DNA from: Doryteuthis pealeii
Taxonomy: Eukaryota; Mollusca; Cephalopoda; Myopsida; Loliginidae
Length of the DNA stretch: 64,000 bases
Reading direction: 5' to 3'
Assembly: GCA_023376005.1 (NCBI GenBank)
Contig: CM042143.1
Location: 89,005,140 to 89,069,139, forward strand
Of the stretch, positions 21,150-31,718 are shown in pieces (within the stretch, counting starts at the first letter, position 1; every line of letters begins with the position of its first letter). The notes under the pieces are model-generated. The model made no database searches and had not been told where the DNA came from. It was given only the letters and a program-made list of their open reading frames with translations. Made by a program: the position numbers and the translations under genes.

Positions 21150-21420
21150 TTCACAACTAGGCTGTGACACAAGGTCAATATTTTTAGGCGGAGTTTAACA
21201 GGTTTGAATTCAGAGTTTTCCTTCTCCTAGACTGGTTGCCTAGCCAAGGTTAAAGAGCCCAGTCTGTCCTGCTATTTACCCGTAGGTGGAGGGAGAGTAG
21301 GTGGATGCATACCTTTCCCAATGGTATTACATGTGAAATGTAAACAGCTTCGTCTCAGATTTGAACTCGGATCGACGAATCTATCTCCTACAACTCTAGC
21401 TATTACACCACGCGCCTCCA
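21150..21420 (-). mobile_element. OR-type tRNA SINE
   Basis: Reverse copy with the full head complement (attacaccacgcgcctcca) at its right end and body gtgacacaaggtcaat at the left. Confidence 0.8.
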
Positions 21421-21484
21421 TGTTCTTTCGGCGGTCGAAAAGAAAATGTGGTACTAATGCACAATAGCGCACAAGAGAAATTAT

Positions 21485-21905
21485 CATTAGAATCGCAGTT
21501 TATGTATAAATAGCATTAGATGTCGGAAACTCCCGAAGTAGACCAACCCTAAACCTAACCCTGACACTAACACTAACCCTAACCCTAACCCTAGCCACTC
21601 AAAGGTTTCCGGTATTTCCGTGAAATGTAATGCTTTTTATACGTAATCTAATGATATTATATCTTGCGCGCTATTGTGCATTAATACCGAAAATGAACTG
21701 AATCGCATTTAACGTACAAATAGCATTAGCTGTCGGAAATCTCGAAGTAGCCTAACCCTAACCCTAACCGCAAACCTAAAACTAACCCTTACCCTAACTC
21801 TAACCATAGTGCCTCAAATGTTTCAGGTATTTCCGCGAAATGTAATGAAACGTAATGCTCTTTATACGTAATCTAATGATATTATATCTTGCAAGCTAGT
21901 CTGCA
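21485..21905. repeat. Two ~210-bp tandem units with embedded telomere-like CCCTAA runs
   Basis: Each unit carries aaatagcattag.tgtcggaaa, a degenerate (ccctaa)n run of ~50 bp (21545-21600 and 21752-21805), ggtatttcc.cgaaatgtaat, tatacgtaatctaatgatat and tatcttgc. Divergence between the units is moderate. Confidence 0.75.
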
Positions 21906-22204
21906 TATGCACCGAAAATAAACTGTGTACACTGAATAAAAACGGATTATATATAACAGAAGACGAATTCTTTTTGCTACAATGACCGTATTTTATATTT
22001 TATAAGATCAGTGGAGCGTGTAAGAAAGGTTAATATGCTCACAGGTGTTAGTTTTACTAAAGGCCTCAAAAAAAAGTAAAAAGAAATGCTTGTTGATAAT
22101 TCAAAATATTTGTGATCAGAGACATTTGAAGCAGAATTTGGTTTAGCGCCATGCAAATAGAAAGTGGTGGTATTTATTTAATTCCTCACATAACCAAAAC
22201 GTGA

Positions 22205-23185
22205 CACAAGGTCGCTTTGATGTTCGGTGAAATAGTGCTCACTCCGGAATATTGATCTTATGTTGTATGGTAAAATACTTCCCAGTCCGAAATATCAATC
22301 TTATAATGTTTGGTAAAATAGTGCTCAGTCCGAAATATTGATTTATGTTGTATGGTAAAATACTCCTCAGTCCGAAATATCAATCTTATAATGTTGGGTA
22401 AAATAGCGCTCACTCCGAAATATCAATCTATAATGTTTGTAAAATAGTGCTCACTCCGAAATATTGATCTTATGTTGTTGGTAAAATACTTCTCAGTCCG
22501 TCTCTAATGTTTGGTAAAATAGTGCTCACTCCGAAATATCAATCTTATAATATTTGGTAAAATAGTGCTCACTCTGAAATATCAATCTTATAATGTTGGG
22601 TAAAATAGTGCTCACTCCGGAATATTGATCTTATGTTGTATGGTAAAATACTTCTCAGCCCGAAATATCAATCTTATAATGTTTGGTAAAATAGTGCTCA
22701 CTCCGGAATATTGATCTTATGTTGTATGGTAAATACTTCTCAGCCCGAAATATCAATCTTATAATGTTGGGTAAAATAGCGCTCACTCCGAAATATCAAT
22801 CTTATAATGTTGGGTAAAATAGTGCTCATCTCGAAATATTGATCTTATGTTGTATGGTAAAATACTTCTCAGTCCGAAATATCAATCTTATAATGTTGGG
22901 TAGATAGCGCTCACTCCGAAATATCAATCTTATAATGTTTGGTAAAATAAAATAGTGCTCACTCCGAAATATTGATCTTATGTTGTATGGTAAAATACTT
23001 CTCAGTCCGAAATATCAATCTTATAATGTTTGGTAAAATAGTGCTCACTCCGAAATATCGATCTTATAATGTTTGGTAAAATGTTTCTCAGTCCGAAATA
23101 TTGATTATATGTTGTTTGGTAAAATAGCGCTCACTCCGAAATATTGATTTTACAGTGTATAGAAAAAATATCGGTTTTACAGCCT
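22205..23185. repeat. ~43-bp satellite with alternating variants
   Basis: About 22 units of ggtaaaatagtgctcactcc / gaaatatcaatcttataatg. Two variants (gaaatatcaatcttataatg and gaaatattgatcttatgttg) alternate in a loose higher-order pattern. Confidence 0.9.
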
Positions 23186-23239
23186 CAAAGGGTTAAGCCG
23201 TACAATGTAACGGTGATGACTCAAAAATCCAATTCCAGA

Positions 23240-23345
23240 TCAGAATAATAATAATAATATAATATATAATAATAATAATAAAGATATAATCCTGATTTGA
23301 ATAATTAGGCAAAAAAAGAAAAAAAAAAAAAGAAAGAAAAAAAGG
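23240..23345. repeat. (ATA)n and A-rich low complexity
   Basis: ATA trinucleotide run near 23247-23280 followed by AAAG-rich sequence. Confidence 0.85.
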
Positions 23346-23417
23346 AGTGGGTAATAATCAATGAAGCATGTAGATCCTAAATATTTTTAAATACTTTTCC
23401 CTATTTTATTTGAGCAG

Positions 23418-23525
23418 ATAACATTTTTTCGTCTGAAGAAGGCGTTGCTGATTGGCAACATTCTATTTTCAATTACATTCGGTTTTCTTGTTCACTTTTA
23501 TGACAAAGTCTCAGTTCAAGTCTAA
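23418..23525 (+). CDS. Candidate terminal coding exon with a membrane helix
   Basis: A polypyrimidine-rich acceptor (ttttccctattttatttgagcag) directly precedes 36 codons ending in TAA at 23523-23525. The peptide is basic (FFRLKK) followed by a hydrophobic stretch of about 16 residues (ALLIGNILFSITFGFL) and a short tail (VHFYDKVSVQV), as in a single-pass C-terminal membrane anchor. The flanking sequence is not an obvious repeat. No upstream exon is identified in the window, so phase and parent gene are unknown. A chance open frame is quite possible; the sequence is not recognised. Confidence 0.3.
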   Translation: MTFFRLKKALLIGNILFSITFGFLVHFYDKVSVQV

Positions 23526-23694
23526 ATCAGCCGCGATGAAAGAACAACGTAGATATTCATGTTTCCAATAGAATAAAACTACACTAAAAAGTTAAACAAG
23601 TCATTGTTTTTATGGACATGAAAAACTGGCTTCGAAGAAACTACAGTTGTATTAATGGTGTCAGGAATGTTTGCCGCCATATGTACTGTTAGGG

Positions 23695-24020
23695 GAGATA
23701 ACTCTTCCCTCACGGGTTTCAACCCTATTACCTTATAGCAACCCTAACCCCTTTTTTATCATATATGTGCTAGAAGGCGGTGTCTGAGGGCCATGGTTCT
23801 GGGTATAACGTTAAACTGTATCTAATTATGAAATTTAAATTCTGGAGCTCTGGTGAGTGTAGAGTACTCTTTTATCGCTATTAGGTCCACTCTGACTCAG
23901 AGTGGTAATACCTGTTAGGGTCCCATCTATGGGTTAGATTGAAAAATGAGTTTAAAGCATATGTTCTTTAAAAAAATTGAATGCCATCAAGAATGGGTAA
24001 AACAAAACGTCTTCAATTAG
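23695..24020 (+). mobile_element. R1 retroposon fragment, opposite orientation
   Basis: Reverse complement of the middle of R1: gtgctagaaggcggtgtctg, cctgttagggtcccatctat. Both ends are missing. Confidence 0.7.
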
Positions 24021-24194
24021 TTCATAATTGTTGAAGCGGTCGGTTATCCATTTCCATACATGATCCGACTAATTTCCCATCATATAAAGGCCACTAGAGG
24101 TACCGAACATTGGCAGGAGGAAAATACAAAGTATTTTCATGAAATAATTCTGATATATATTTTCAATAAGATTCTATCGACTTCAACCTGTCTC

Positions 24195-24255
24195 GTAACC
24201 TGGTTTAGCCATGGGCATACCTTTCCCAAGAGTATTAGCGCTATATGAAAGTCAC
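24195..24255 (-). mobile_element. OR-type SINE fragment
   Basis: Short match gcatacctttcccaagagta followed by ttagcgctatatgaaa. Confidence 0.55.
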
Positions 24256-24399
24256 AGAATTTTAAAAATTATATACATATATTGATGCTGTTTAGTGATA
24301 TGCTACTACACACAAGCTTACACAACAAAGTGTCCGGGTTTGTTCCATCACAACTAAAAAACGGTGAGTCGTGGTATCCAAAACGATTTAATATACAAA

Positions 24400-24868
24400 T
24401 GTTGTATATTGTACAAACGGAAATAGGAATTTCCGGTTAAATTAAACAAAAAGACGAAAAAATGACAAAGGACTTTTTTCCCCGGTAAAAGCGAACAAAG
24501 ACGGATGGGTAACAATAAGTTCGGAAATAGATGTGTAACAAAGAAAAAAAAACGCGTAGGCGTTTGAGATATATAAAAGGAAGTCAGTCAGAAGACAGGA
24601 GACAGCGGACAGAGAACAAGTGAGCGACAGACGCTCACGGTCCATTGCAGCCAACGGCTGTGGGACCCACCGAGCGACAGACGCTCACGGTCCATTGCAG
24701 CCAACGGCTGTGAGACCCACCAACCACCATCCACCTCACCAACGCTAGTCATCACAGCAGCAGTAGTAGTCATTGTCAACGCTCGCCACCCACCACCCGA
24801 CGGAGAGAAATAAAGTCAACTTCTACTATACCCATGTGTTGTAGATTTCATTAAACGACAACTACATA
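24400..24868 (+). mobile_element. Candidate LTR with promoter and polyadenylation signals
   Basis: Starts tgttgtata and ends caactaca. It has a TATA box (gatatataaaagg, ~24568-24580), a following G+C-rich block with a ~50-bp tandem duplication (gagcgacagacgctcacgg twice), then AATAAA (24809) and a GT-rich stretch. The layout fits an LTR (U3-R-U5). Downstream tttggtgccgatgac (~24980) could be a primer site. No coding region follows. Boundaries are uncertain. Confidence 0.4.
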
Positions 24869-25078
24869 CTTCGCTATACCCATACATACCCGCAACGTAT
24901 CCAGATACACGAAGTAGGGCCGTGAATTAGAAGCTGCTATATAACATATAGAATTTGATGCCCGTATATAACATATGCTATTTGGTGCCGATGACTGAGA
25001 GAATTCCACATGAATTCAGAAGAACTTGATGTTACCACGGACACAACGAAAGAAAAAAAAAGAAGAAAAGTCCACTAA

Positions 25079-25080
25079 AT

Positions 25081-25124
<44 letters not shown>
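25079..25124. repeat. (AT)n microsatellite
   Basis: AT dinucleotide run with one interruption. Confidence 0.95.
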
Positions 25125-25125
<1 letters not shown>

Positions 25126-25263
25126 AATGTTAATCCCACGCATGGTAGTTGTTAACCCATTGTTTTTTTTAGTGAACATTTCCCTAAATTAGAGGCTTCT
25201 ACTCGATTTTTTAAAGAAAAAAAATCATGTGTTGTATTTGTGTGTATACATACACTACACTAA

Positions 25264-25497
25264 TGTAGAGTTAACTCCCTTGGTGTTTTGGTAAGTAACA
25301 CTTCCGGCCCAGATGAGGGGAGAAAGAAAACCTGATTACAAATAAAGATGTAGACGAGTGAATACGCAAGTTGTTGTTATCCGTTTATCATCTTTTTGGA
25401 AATCATATTTTTCTTCCTCAGGTCCCAGTCCCAATTGGACTCCGGTAAGCCTTATCTCACCTTTGTCTTTGAATATACCATGGTGTCAGAAGTGGGG
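25264..25497 (+). mobile_element. Candidate Gypsy-type LTR plus primer binding site
   Basis: TGTAGAG...ATACCA (25264-25480) with AATAAA at 25341, followed immediately by tggtgtcagaagtgggg, a typical tRNA-primed PBS of Gypsy-like elements. Internal coding is missing; a SINE fragment follows at ~25500. Likely a 5'-end remnant. Confidence 0.5.
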
Positions 25498-25499
25498 AC

Positions 25500-25655
25500 C
25501 TGGAGACGCCCATCCCTATCCAGGTCTGGTTTGAATTCAAAGTTTTCCTTCGTCAAGACTGATTGTCATACCCAGGTTAAAGAGTCCAATCCGGTTTACT
25601 ATTTATCCAAATCTAGAGAGAAAATAGTTGGATTCATACCTTCCCCAAAGGTTGG
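25500..25655 (-). mobile_element. OR-type SINE fragment
   Basis: Shares gtttgaattcaaagttttcc, aaccc..gttaaagagtcca and agttggattcataccttccc with the family; lacks both ends. Confidence 0.6.
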
Positions 25656-25656
25656 T

Positions 25657-25740
25657 GGGTTGGATTTTACATGTCAACCCTTGTTGGGTTATTTTAATCT
25701 GAAGACATTTTGTTTTATTCATTTTTGATGGTTGGCAACC
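25657..25740 (-). mobile_element. R1 fragment (tail side)
   Basis: ttggtgggttggattttaca through cattttgttttattc..ttttgatgg. It is interrupted by LINE sequence; R1 resumes at ~26050, so the LINE end appears nested in R1. Confidence 0.6.
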
Positions 25741-25756
25741 TTCCGTCTATTTTAGG

Positions 25757-26047
25757 CGATGGCGTATTTTTTTCTCTCTCTCTCACTTACAGCTACGTGA
25801 GTGGCTGAACAGACCGATCCTCGAATGGCAGTCTCTGGTGCAATGGCTGCAAACAAAAGGTGATGCTTTCTGTAGGTGTTGGGGGTGCTGCTGTTTCTCC
25901 TTTCTTTTAGCTCTCTTTTCTGTGGCAGCTTTTTTCCTCTCTTCTTCACTTCTTTTTGTTCCTTGTTTGACGAGGAGGCGCCAGGTTGCACGGTCTTCTG
26001 CACAAGCCTCCCACGTGTCTATGTCGATGCGGCATGTCTTCAGGTCT
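25757..26047 (-). pseudogene. LINE 3' end, C-terminal zinc finger of the ORF
   Basis: The minus strand encodes a basic region (IDTWEACAEDRATWR, then a Lys/Glu-rich stretch) and a terminal finger-like FVCSHCTRDCHSRIGLFSHS. That is the C-terminal end of a non-LTR retrotransposon reverse-transcriptase protein as widely seen in invertebrate LINEs. The fragment lacks RT and endonuclease. It appears nested within R1. Confidence 0.65.
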
Positions 26048-26049
26048 CG

Positions 26050-26770
26050 CTTTTTTCTATTTAATCCATAAATGGGACCCTAACAGATACCAATCCGAGT
26101 GGATCTGGGAGTAATTGTGATGAAGGGACACTCCTCATTCCCCAGAGTTCCATAATTGGAACTTCATCACAAGAGTTTAACATCATACCCAGGGCATTAA
26201 GAGCATCAGCTACCTCCTTCTAGCACATCTATGATAAGAATAGTTGGGGGTTGCCATAAGGGCAATAGGGCTGGGACAATCATGCTATGACTTGACATAA
26301 CCAGCCAATAATTGGAGGGGGCCTCTCCAACCGCCCGTCTAGCCCAAGTAAGGGCCAAAGTGGAGTGTTGCATGTCATGGACTGCTCAGCCACCATGGTT
26401 CCATCCTTAAGCATCATGGGTAGCCACCCATGGCCTACAGGTGGCCGCATTGAGGGAGGGCCTTACACCTCTGCAGACACCCTCAGCGACCGCTTCTAGC
26501 ACATATAGGATAAAATGGGTTGGGACTTGCCATAAGGGTAGTAGACTTGAGACAATAATATAGGTGCTATGGCTGGAGGTGACCAGCCGATTGATCTGAA
26601 GGGGCCTCTCCGACCGCCCGTTTAGCATAAGGATAAAAAGAGAAGTGTTGCATATCATGGACTGCACAGCAACCGGAGTTCCATCCTTACGCATCACAGG
26701 TGGCCCCATTCGGGGGGGGGTCTTACATCTCTGCAGAGGTGCAGTCAGTGTATTCTACAGCCCCACCGAC
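26050..26770 (-). mobile_element. R1 retroposon, rearranged
   Basis: Continues R1 from aatgggaccctaacagatac. At ~26475 the middle of R1 is repeated (accctcagcgaccgcttcta) and the end accgacagggct is reached at ~26772, so parts of two copies are fused. Confidence 0.68.
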
Positions 26771-26884
26771 AGGGCTGATCCACAATCGAAATGACTCAAA
26801 AAAAATTTTACCTTCATAAATTACTTTGTGATTCCGACTCTTTTAATCAATGGTCGTCTTATACACGAGATAAATTTGCGCACA

Positions 26885-27115
26885 GGTAGGTATTTACCCA
26901 TTCGCCACGGATAGGATGTGACACAAGTTAACCAGTATAGAGTATTCAGCGAGGATCGAACTCGCTATTCAGTAGTAATGGATCAACATGACTAGCTTGA
27001 TAATGATGAGACGTTTGTGTAGGTATGTATTCAACTCGTTCGCCATGGGTAGGATATGACACAAGATCACAAGTATGGAGCATCCAGCGAGGATTGAACT
27101 GTAGAGGTACAGTCG
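26885..27115 (-). mobile_element. Two tRNA SINE fragments, second OR-like family
   Basis: Two neighbouring copies of ggtaggat.tgacacaag..gtatggagcat.cagcgaggatcgaact at ~26905 and ~27045, with a box B complement in each. Confidence 0.55.
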
Positions 27116-27242
27116 GTGTATTCTAAAACCCCAACCGGCATAGCTCTTCCCAAAAGATATTAGCGGTATGTGAAATGCAAACGTCATCATTAATTGTTTG
27201 AATTCTGAAAGTGAAAGTGAAAGTGAAAGTAAATATTGTTTA

Positions 27243-27730
27243 CTAGAAGTGGCTACCCGGCGTCGCCTGGGTAGATGGGGGATTTTTTAAAAGTTAGTCT
27301 CGCAGATCACTTATCACTTATCACGAGTGAGATCCTCGATGGATGACCCATAAAAATCCCCACGGAAATATAGTAAGACATTTCCATTCAATGTTTTACA
27401 ATTAAAAAAAAGAGAATATAAATGATGCAATTAATTAATTCAATCAATCAATATTATATTTCAAAGCGAAAAAAAAAAAACATACAAAAAAAAAAGAAAA
27501 GAAGATAAACAAAATAACATGCAAATGACTTTCCCTTCTGTTACTTTTCAAATTTGAATTTTTAAATATATTCCCAAATATAACTTAAACCTTCATTATT
27601 TTTGCCCCAAAACCAAGCCCTGGTGATATTTAATGTATATATATATTTACTTTGTCGTTAATTGTTTTATTTTTGAAGTTTCCTCCGGACATACATATAC
27701 ACACATAACTGCCCTTTATATATGTATAGA
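27243..27730 (-). mobile_element. Helitron-like non-autonomous element 3
   Basis: Minus strand: A|TCTATACATATATAAAGGGC at the 5' end; 3' hairpin ACCCAGGCGACGCCGGGT, then GCCACTT and CTAG|T. The best-preserved member of the family in this window (488 bp). No coding capacity. Confidence 0.7.
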
Positions 27731-27839
27731 TTTCTCCTCAATTACAGACATGGCTGTTTCAGTTTCTGAATAGAAATACTCTTTGTATTTGACCTGGGCT
27801 ATTGTATCAGTTTATATTCATCAATATATATAATACTAG

Positions 27840-28080
27840 TGTTCCTTAATTGTACGATCGTTATCATCTTACAACGACCTCTGTTTAAAAATGAGACCGT
27901 CCAAATCGTCCAAGAGGAAATGCAAAATTATAAATCCAGATTATCTAGTGTCACTTAATCTCAGATTTCTTATTTGTTCCATTTTATTTCACCCAATTTT
28001 AAAACTGAAACATTCAAAATGGTCTTGCGTCGTTTAAATGCCCAACGTAAAATTAAAATGAATTGAAAAAAAAAAGTTAC
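27840..28080 (+). repeat. R3 dispersed repeat
   Basis: Matches 61110-61340 over its length: cgttatcat.., aaatccagattatct, gtgtcacttaatc, cttgcgt, then an A tract. No coding. Confidence 0.65.
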
Positions 28081-28257
28081 GTCCCTTCTCCTATCCGTGG
28101 GGCTATAATATACCGACTGCATCCTCTACAGAGAGTAAGACCCCCCCCCCCCCAAAAAAAAGGGGGGGGGTCCTGGCACTAAACTTCATCTCATAGTGAG
28201 ACTCCCAGTTCTTGAAATGTGGCGAGTATGGAGTACTCTTTTATTGCTATTACTCAC

Positions 28258-28471
28258 AGGTCCAGGTTTTCATTCTCCTAGACTCGTTGCCCAACTAAGG
28301 TTAAAGAGTACAGCCTGCCGTACTCTTTACCCATAGCTAAAGGGATGACTGTCGGATTAATCATCTGGGGAATTAGCGCTATATGAAATGCAAACAGCCT
28401 CGTTCAGTAATTGAACTCGGGTAGCCGTATCCATTTCTAACGACGATAATCGTTACGCTACAAGTGCCTCC
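28258..28471 (-). mobile_element. OR-type tRNA SINE, diverged
   Basis: Reverse copy: ctcctagactcgttgcc, aaggttaaagag, ttagcgctatatgaaatg, then a decayed head ending aagtgcctcc. Confidence 0.65.
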
Positions 28472-28599
28472 TAACAAAAACATGTACATCTCCAGTTAAG
28501 ATATACATGAATATATACACACATCACCATGGAGCAATAGTTAGCAAATTATTTTCCCAGATTATTACTATTTCTCTTTATTTTTACATCGTACCAACG

Positions 28600-28667
28600 C
28601 GTTGGAGTCACGTGGTGTAATCTTTAACGTCGCTACGACGTTAAGCATTACACCACGTGACTCCAAA
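28600..28667. repeat. SINE-head palindrome (~30-bp arms)
   Basis: ttggagtcacgtggtgtaat ... and its near-perfect complement face each other with almost no loop (centre near gtcgctacgacg). Each arm is a tRNA-like SINE start. Confidence 0.75.
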
Positions 28668-28779
28668 TAGACACGGCGAAACGAGTTCAAATCCCGGACA
28701 AGGCTTTTTGCATTTCACATAAAATGTATGCATGCAACTAAAATCAGCAGAGTGACATATTGTCGGTAGCAGATAGAGT

Positions 28780-28895
28780 CTATCCCATGTTTGCCAGCAC
28801 TAGACAAGGGAGATTATTTTTTGCCAAGGTGGAGCCCCACGGATAGCTTCGGTTCCCAGATTCATTACTAGATGTTCTACCGGCTGAGCTAAAAA
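28780..28895 (-). mobile_element. OK-like SINE, diverged
   Basis: agagtctatccc, gcactagacaaggga and accggctgagct are retained in family order. Confidence 0.5.
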
Positions 28896-28899
28896 TTTA

Positions 28900-29315
28900 A
28901 AACCAAATTAAATTTTAGTTTTCCGATAACTTTCTCAACTTAATCCCTTACAGAGAGAATTTAGTTTAATCGATTCGGGAATTCTCTTTTCCTTTGTATG
29001 ATTAATGATTTGTCCTTTGTCAGTTGTCTGCGTTACAAAAAAAAAAGGGTCAAATGTAGCATACAATTATTTTGTACTCATTTGCGCCATCATTCATCAA
29101 CTAATGATGAATTACTGAAAGGATTATTAAAAATCTGGAAATTATCTTAAAAGTGGGGGATCGAGCCCCACCCCGAAGAGGATTAAGATACAAGAATTGT
29201 TAAAGTAGAAAAAACGGCAGTGAATTATAGACAAATTCAAAGATAAGTTAAATATTAAAAATGATATTAGCATTGGAAAATATACGAATTCAACTAATCT
29301 CCTTATATCTATGTG
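28900..29315. other. No feature recognised
   Basis: A+T-rich sequence without recognised repeat, exon or RNA. Confidence 0.45.
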
Positions 29316-29317
29316 TA

Positions 29318-29710
29318 AATAGTGGGGCAGACTGGGCTCTTGAACGTTGGTATGGCAACCGGTCTAGAAATTGTTGGCACCTTTCCATTCACTAAGGACG
29401 ATGTCGTAGTGTCCAAAATAAATAAATTTATCTGCATCTGCGCAAGTGACTCTGCGGGCCAATTCTTGAGTGACAGTCTTTGGTGCACTGAATGCACACA
29501 AACTGTGATGCTTTCTGGGACTGGTGGCTTTTCTGCCTCTTTTTGGCTCTCTTTGCTGTCGAGGCTACTCCGCCTCACCCCTCTCCGTACCTTGCTTAAC
29601 GTTAAGGCACCAGGCCGCTCTATTTTTTGTATTTACCTCCCACGTGTTTGTGCCGCTTTGGCAATTGACCTTGTTTCACATCTTACTCGTGCGGAGGGGT
29701 TGGTAAATAT
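29318..29710 (-). pseudogene. LINE 3' end (zinc finger) between SINE pieces
   Basis: The minus strand of 29390-29665 encodes FVCIQCTKDCHSRIGPQSHL, the same C-terminal finger as at 25757-26047, after a decayed basic region. At both sides are OR-type SINE pieces (29318-29362 gggcagactgggctctt; 29690-29712 tgcggaggggttggtaaata), so the LINE end lies inside a SINE copy. Confidence 0.6.
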
Positions 29711-29835
29711 GTATGTCCGATTATGGCACGTTTGCTGCTATAAGCCTAGCATCACCAATTCTTTAAAAAAAGATTTGTACTGTCATGTCTTAAAAACATA
29801 AGTTGTATAGTGAAAAAGCTGTAATTAATGATATA

Positions 29836-29905
29836 CTCTTTAACCTTGGTTTGGCAACTGGTCTAGGAGAAGGAAAACTCTGAATTTAAACCAAAGTGGT
29901 TCTCT
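29836..29905 (+). mobile_element. OR-type SINE fragment
   Basis: ctctttaaccttggtttggc and aggagaaggaaaactctgaa. Confidence 0.6.
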
Positions 29906-30187
29906 TTTTTGTTAGTCAAGAAACTACTTTGAGGGCTCTCCTCCTAGTTATGTTTATTCCTAATCTTTACTTTTATTTGATTGGGTGATTGCTACCGATT
30001 GTTCCATATTTATGGCCTTGTGCCAAACATGATCATTTTCTTTCCTTATCTCACTCTCTCTGTCTCTCTTTGTCTGTCTCTCTCTCCCCTTACTTTTGAT
30101 TCATATCATTAAGTGAAAATTATTTATCTCTACGTCAAACATCTGGCACCTCCAATAAGTCTCTGCCCCCACCCCATCTTAGCCAGT

Positions 30188-30669
30188 TGAAGGGTATCTT
30201 TTCTTTCTTTCTTTCTTTCTTTCTTTTCTTCTCTTTTCTTTTCTTTCTTTGTTTGACGTTAGCCAATTGAAGGGTGTTTTTCCTTCCTTCCTTCCTTCCT
30301 TCTTTCTTTCTTTCTTTCTTTCTCTCTTCCCCCCTTCTTTCTTTCTTTCTTTTCTTTCTTTCTTTGTTTGAAGTTAGCCAGTCAAAGGGTCTTTTCTTTC
30401 TTTCTTTCTTTCTTTTTATTTCTTTTCGTTCTTTTTTTGTTTGAACTTAGCCAGTTGAAGGGTGTTTTTCCTTCTTTCTTTCTTTTCTTTCTTTCTTTCT
30501 TTCTTTCTTTTCTCCTTTCTTTCTTTCTTTCTTTCTTTGGTTGAAGCGTGTTTTTTCTCTTTTCTTTTTCTTTCTTTCTTTCTTTCTTTCTTTGTGAAGA
30601 GTGTCTTCTCTTTCTTTCTTTCTTTTCTTTTTTTTTCTTTCCTTTCTTTCTTTTTCTTTCTTTCTTTCT

Positions 30670-30700
<31 letters not shown>

Positions 30701-30752
30701 TTTTCTTTCTTTCTTTCTTCTTCTTTTCTTTCTTTTCTTTTCCTTTCTTTTG
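30188..30752. repeat. Long (TTTC)n polypyrimidine tract with spaced TTGAAGGGT units
   Basis: About 560 bp almost purely pyrimidine on the + strand. Blocks of TTTC are separated every ~75-110 bp by gttagccagttgaagggtgt variants (30180, 30258, 30372, 30447; decayed ones at 30540 and 30595). The mirror-symmetric tract can form triplex DNA. Long open frames on both strands are artefacts of the simple repeat. Confidence 0.92.
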
Positions 30753-31189
30753 TTATCCATGAACGTCCACTGCCACTGTCAACCAAACCGATCATTCTCT
30801 GTTTTCCCTGTTTAAATTCAGACGCTATCGTCTTGCCTTTCATTCGTGGTCAGAAAGACCAACAAAACATGCAGGTCAGATCGTTTGAAATATTTCAGTG
30901 GACGAAAGATCGACGGGTTCAATTCCTCGTGTGGAAGTAGATGAGATGCAATCGCAAGAATTTTACCCAAAAGAAATTCCATTCAAAGTCTCCTTTTAGC
31001 AGAACCGGCTTCGGCAACTGGATCTCAGCCGACCAATTCCAAGAATATCAGAATGCTCTACAGTAATTTCTCTTGATCCTGAAAAAAAAAAAAAACAAAC
31101 ATTCCAGGCAGGTATATCCTTTAATTACATTTTTTTCACTATACGAACTTACATTTTAAAAGACAGAAAAATCTTATTAAAATGGAGAT

Positions 31190-31640
31190 TATGTAACAGG
31201 TTTTTGTCTGTAACCAAACTAACGTCACCGAACCACTGACGTCGCGATTTCCTCAGTTATTCAAGTTTATACTTTCAGCCATTATGAATAAGTCATTATT
31301 TAATTTTAATTAGTAACTTATTTATTAACGATTTATCTATTTAAAGTCTAGTTGAGTTAGATTTGCCATATAACTGTCCATATCATTAATGTATCTAAAA
31401 TACTGAAATAATATAATGTTTAATATATATATATATATATTATATATATATATATATATATAAAGAAAGAAAGATTTATATGGGAAAATTAATTTGTATA
31501 ATGATTTTTTAAACAAAACTGGGGTTTATAAATAATTATTTTGCCGTTAATAATTTCTCATAACTATATTGTCTTATTTCTCTGCAATGGAGATACAGTC
31601 CGCATATTATAACCCCTGCCAACGGAGCTACGTAAATTTT
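31190..31640 (+). repeat. R5 dispersed repeat
   Basis: Shares gtctagttgagttagatttgcc, ttataaataattattttgcc and aatggagatacagt with 51580-52220. An (AT)n tract at ~31422-31461 interrupts it. Confidence 0.55.
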
Positions 31641-31718
31641 GGTTTAACTTTAAGAAAAAAACGTCTGTTAGATTACGAAGCTTGTAAAATCTGAAAACTT
31701 TTGTTTTTAGTAAATATA

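Noticed and set aside
21545..21805. Chromosome-fusion telomere scar
   Set aside because: CCCTAA runs sit at the same place in tandem repeat units and are degenerate.
22205..23185. CRISPR array
   Set aside because: Units are contiguous variants of one satellite without unique spacers, and the genome is eukaryotic.
29322..29801. 159-codon plus-strand frame
   Set aside because: Antisense of a LINE 3' end joined to SINE pieces.
30382..30843. Long Lys/Arg/Glu-rich and Phe/Ser/Leu-rich open frames
   Set aside because: They are translations of the TTTC tract on both strands.
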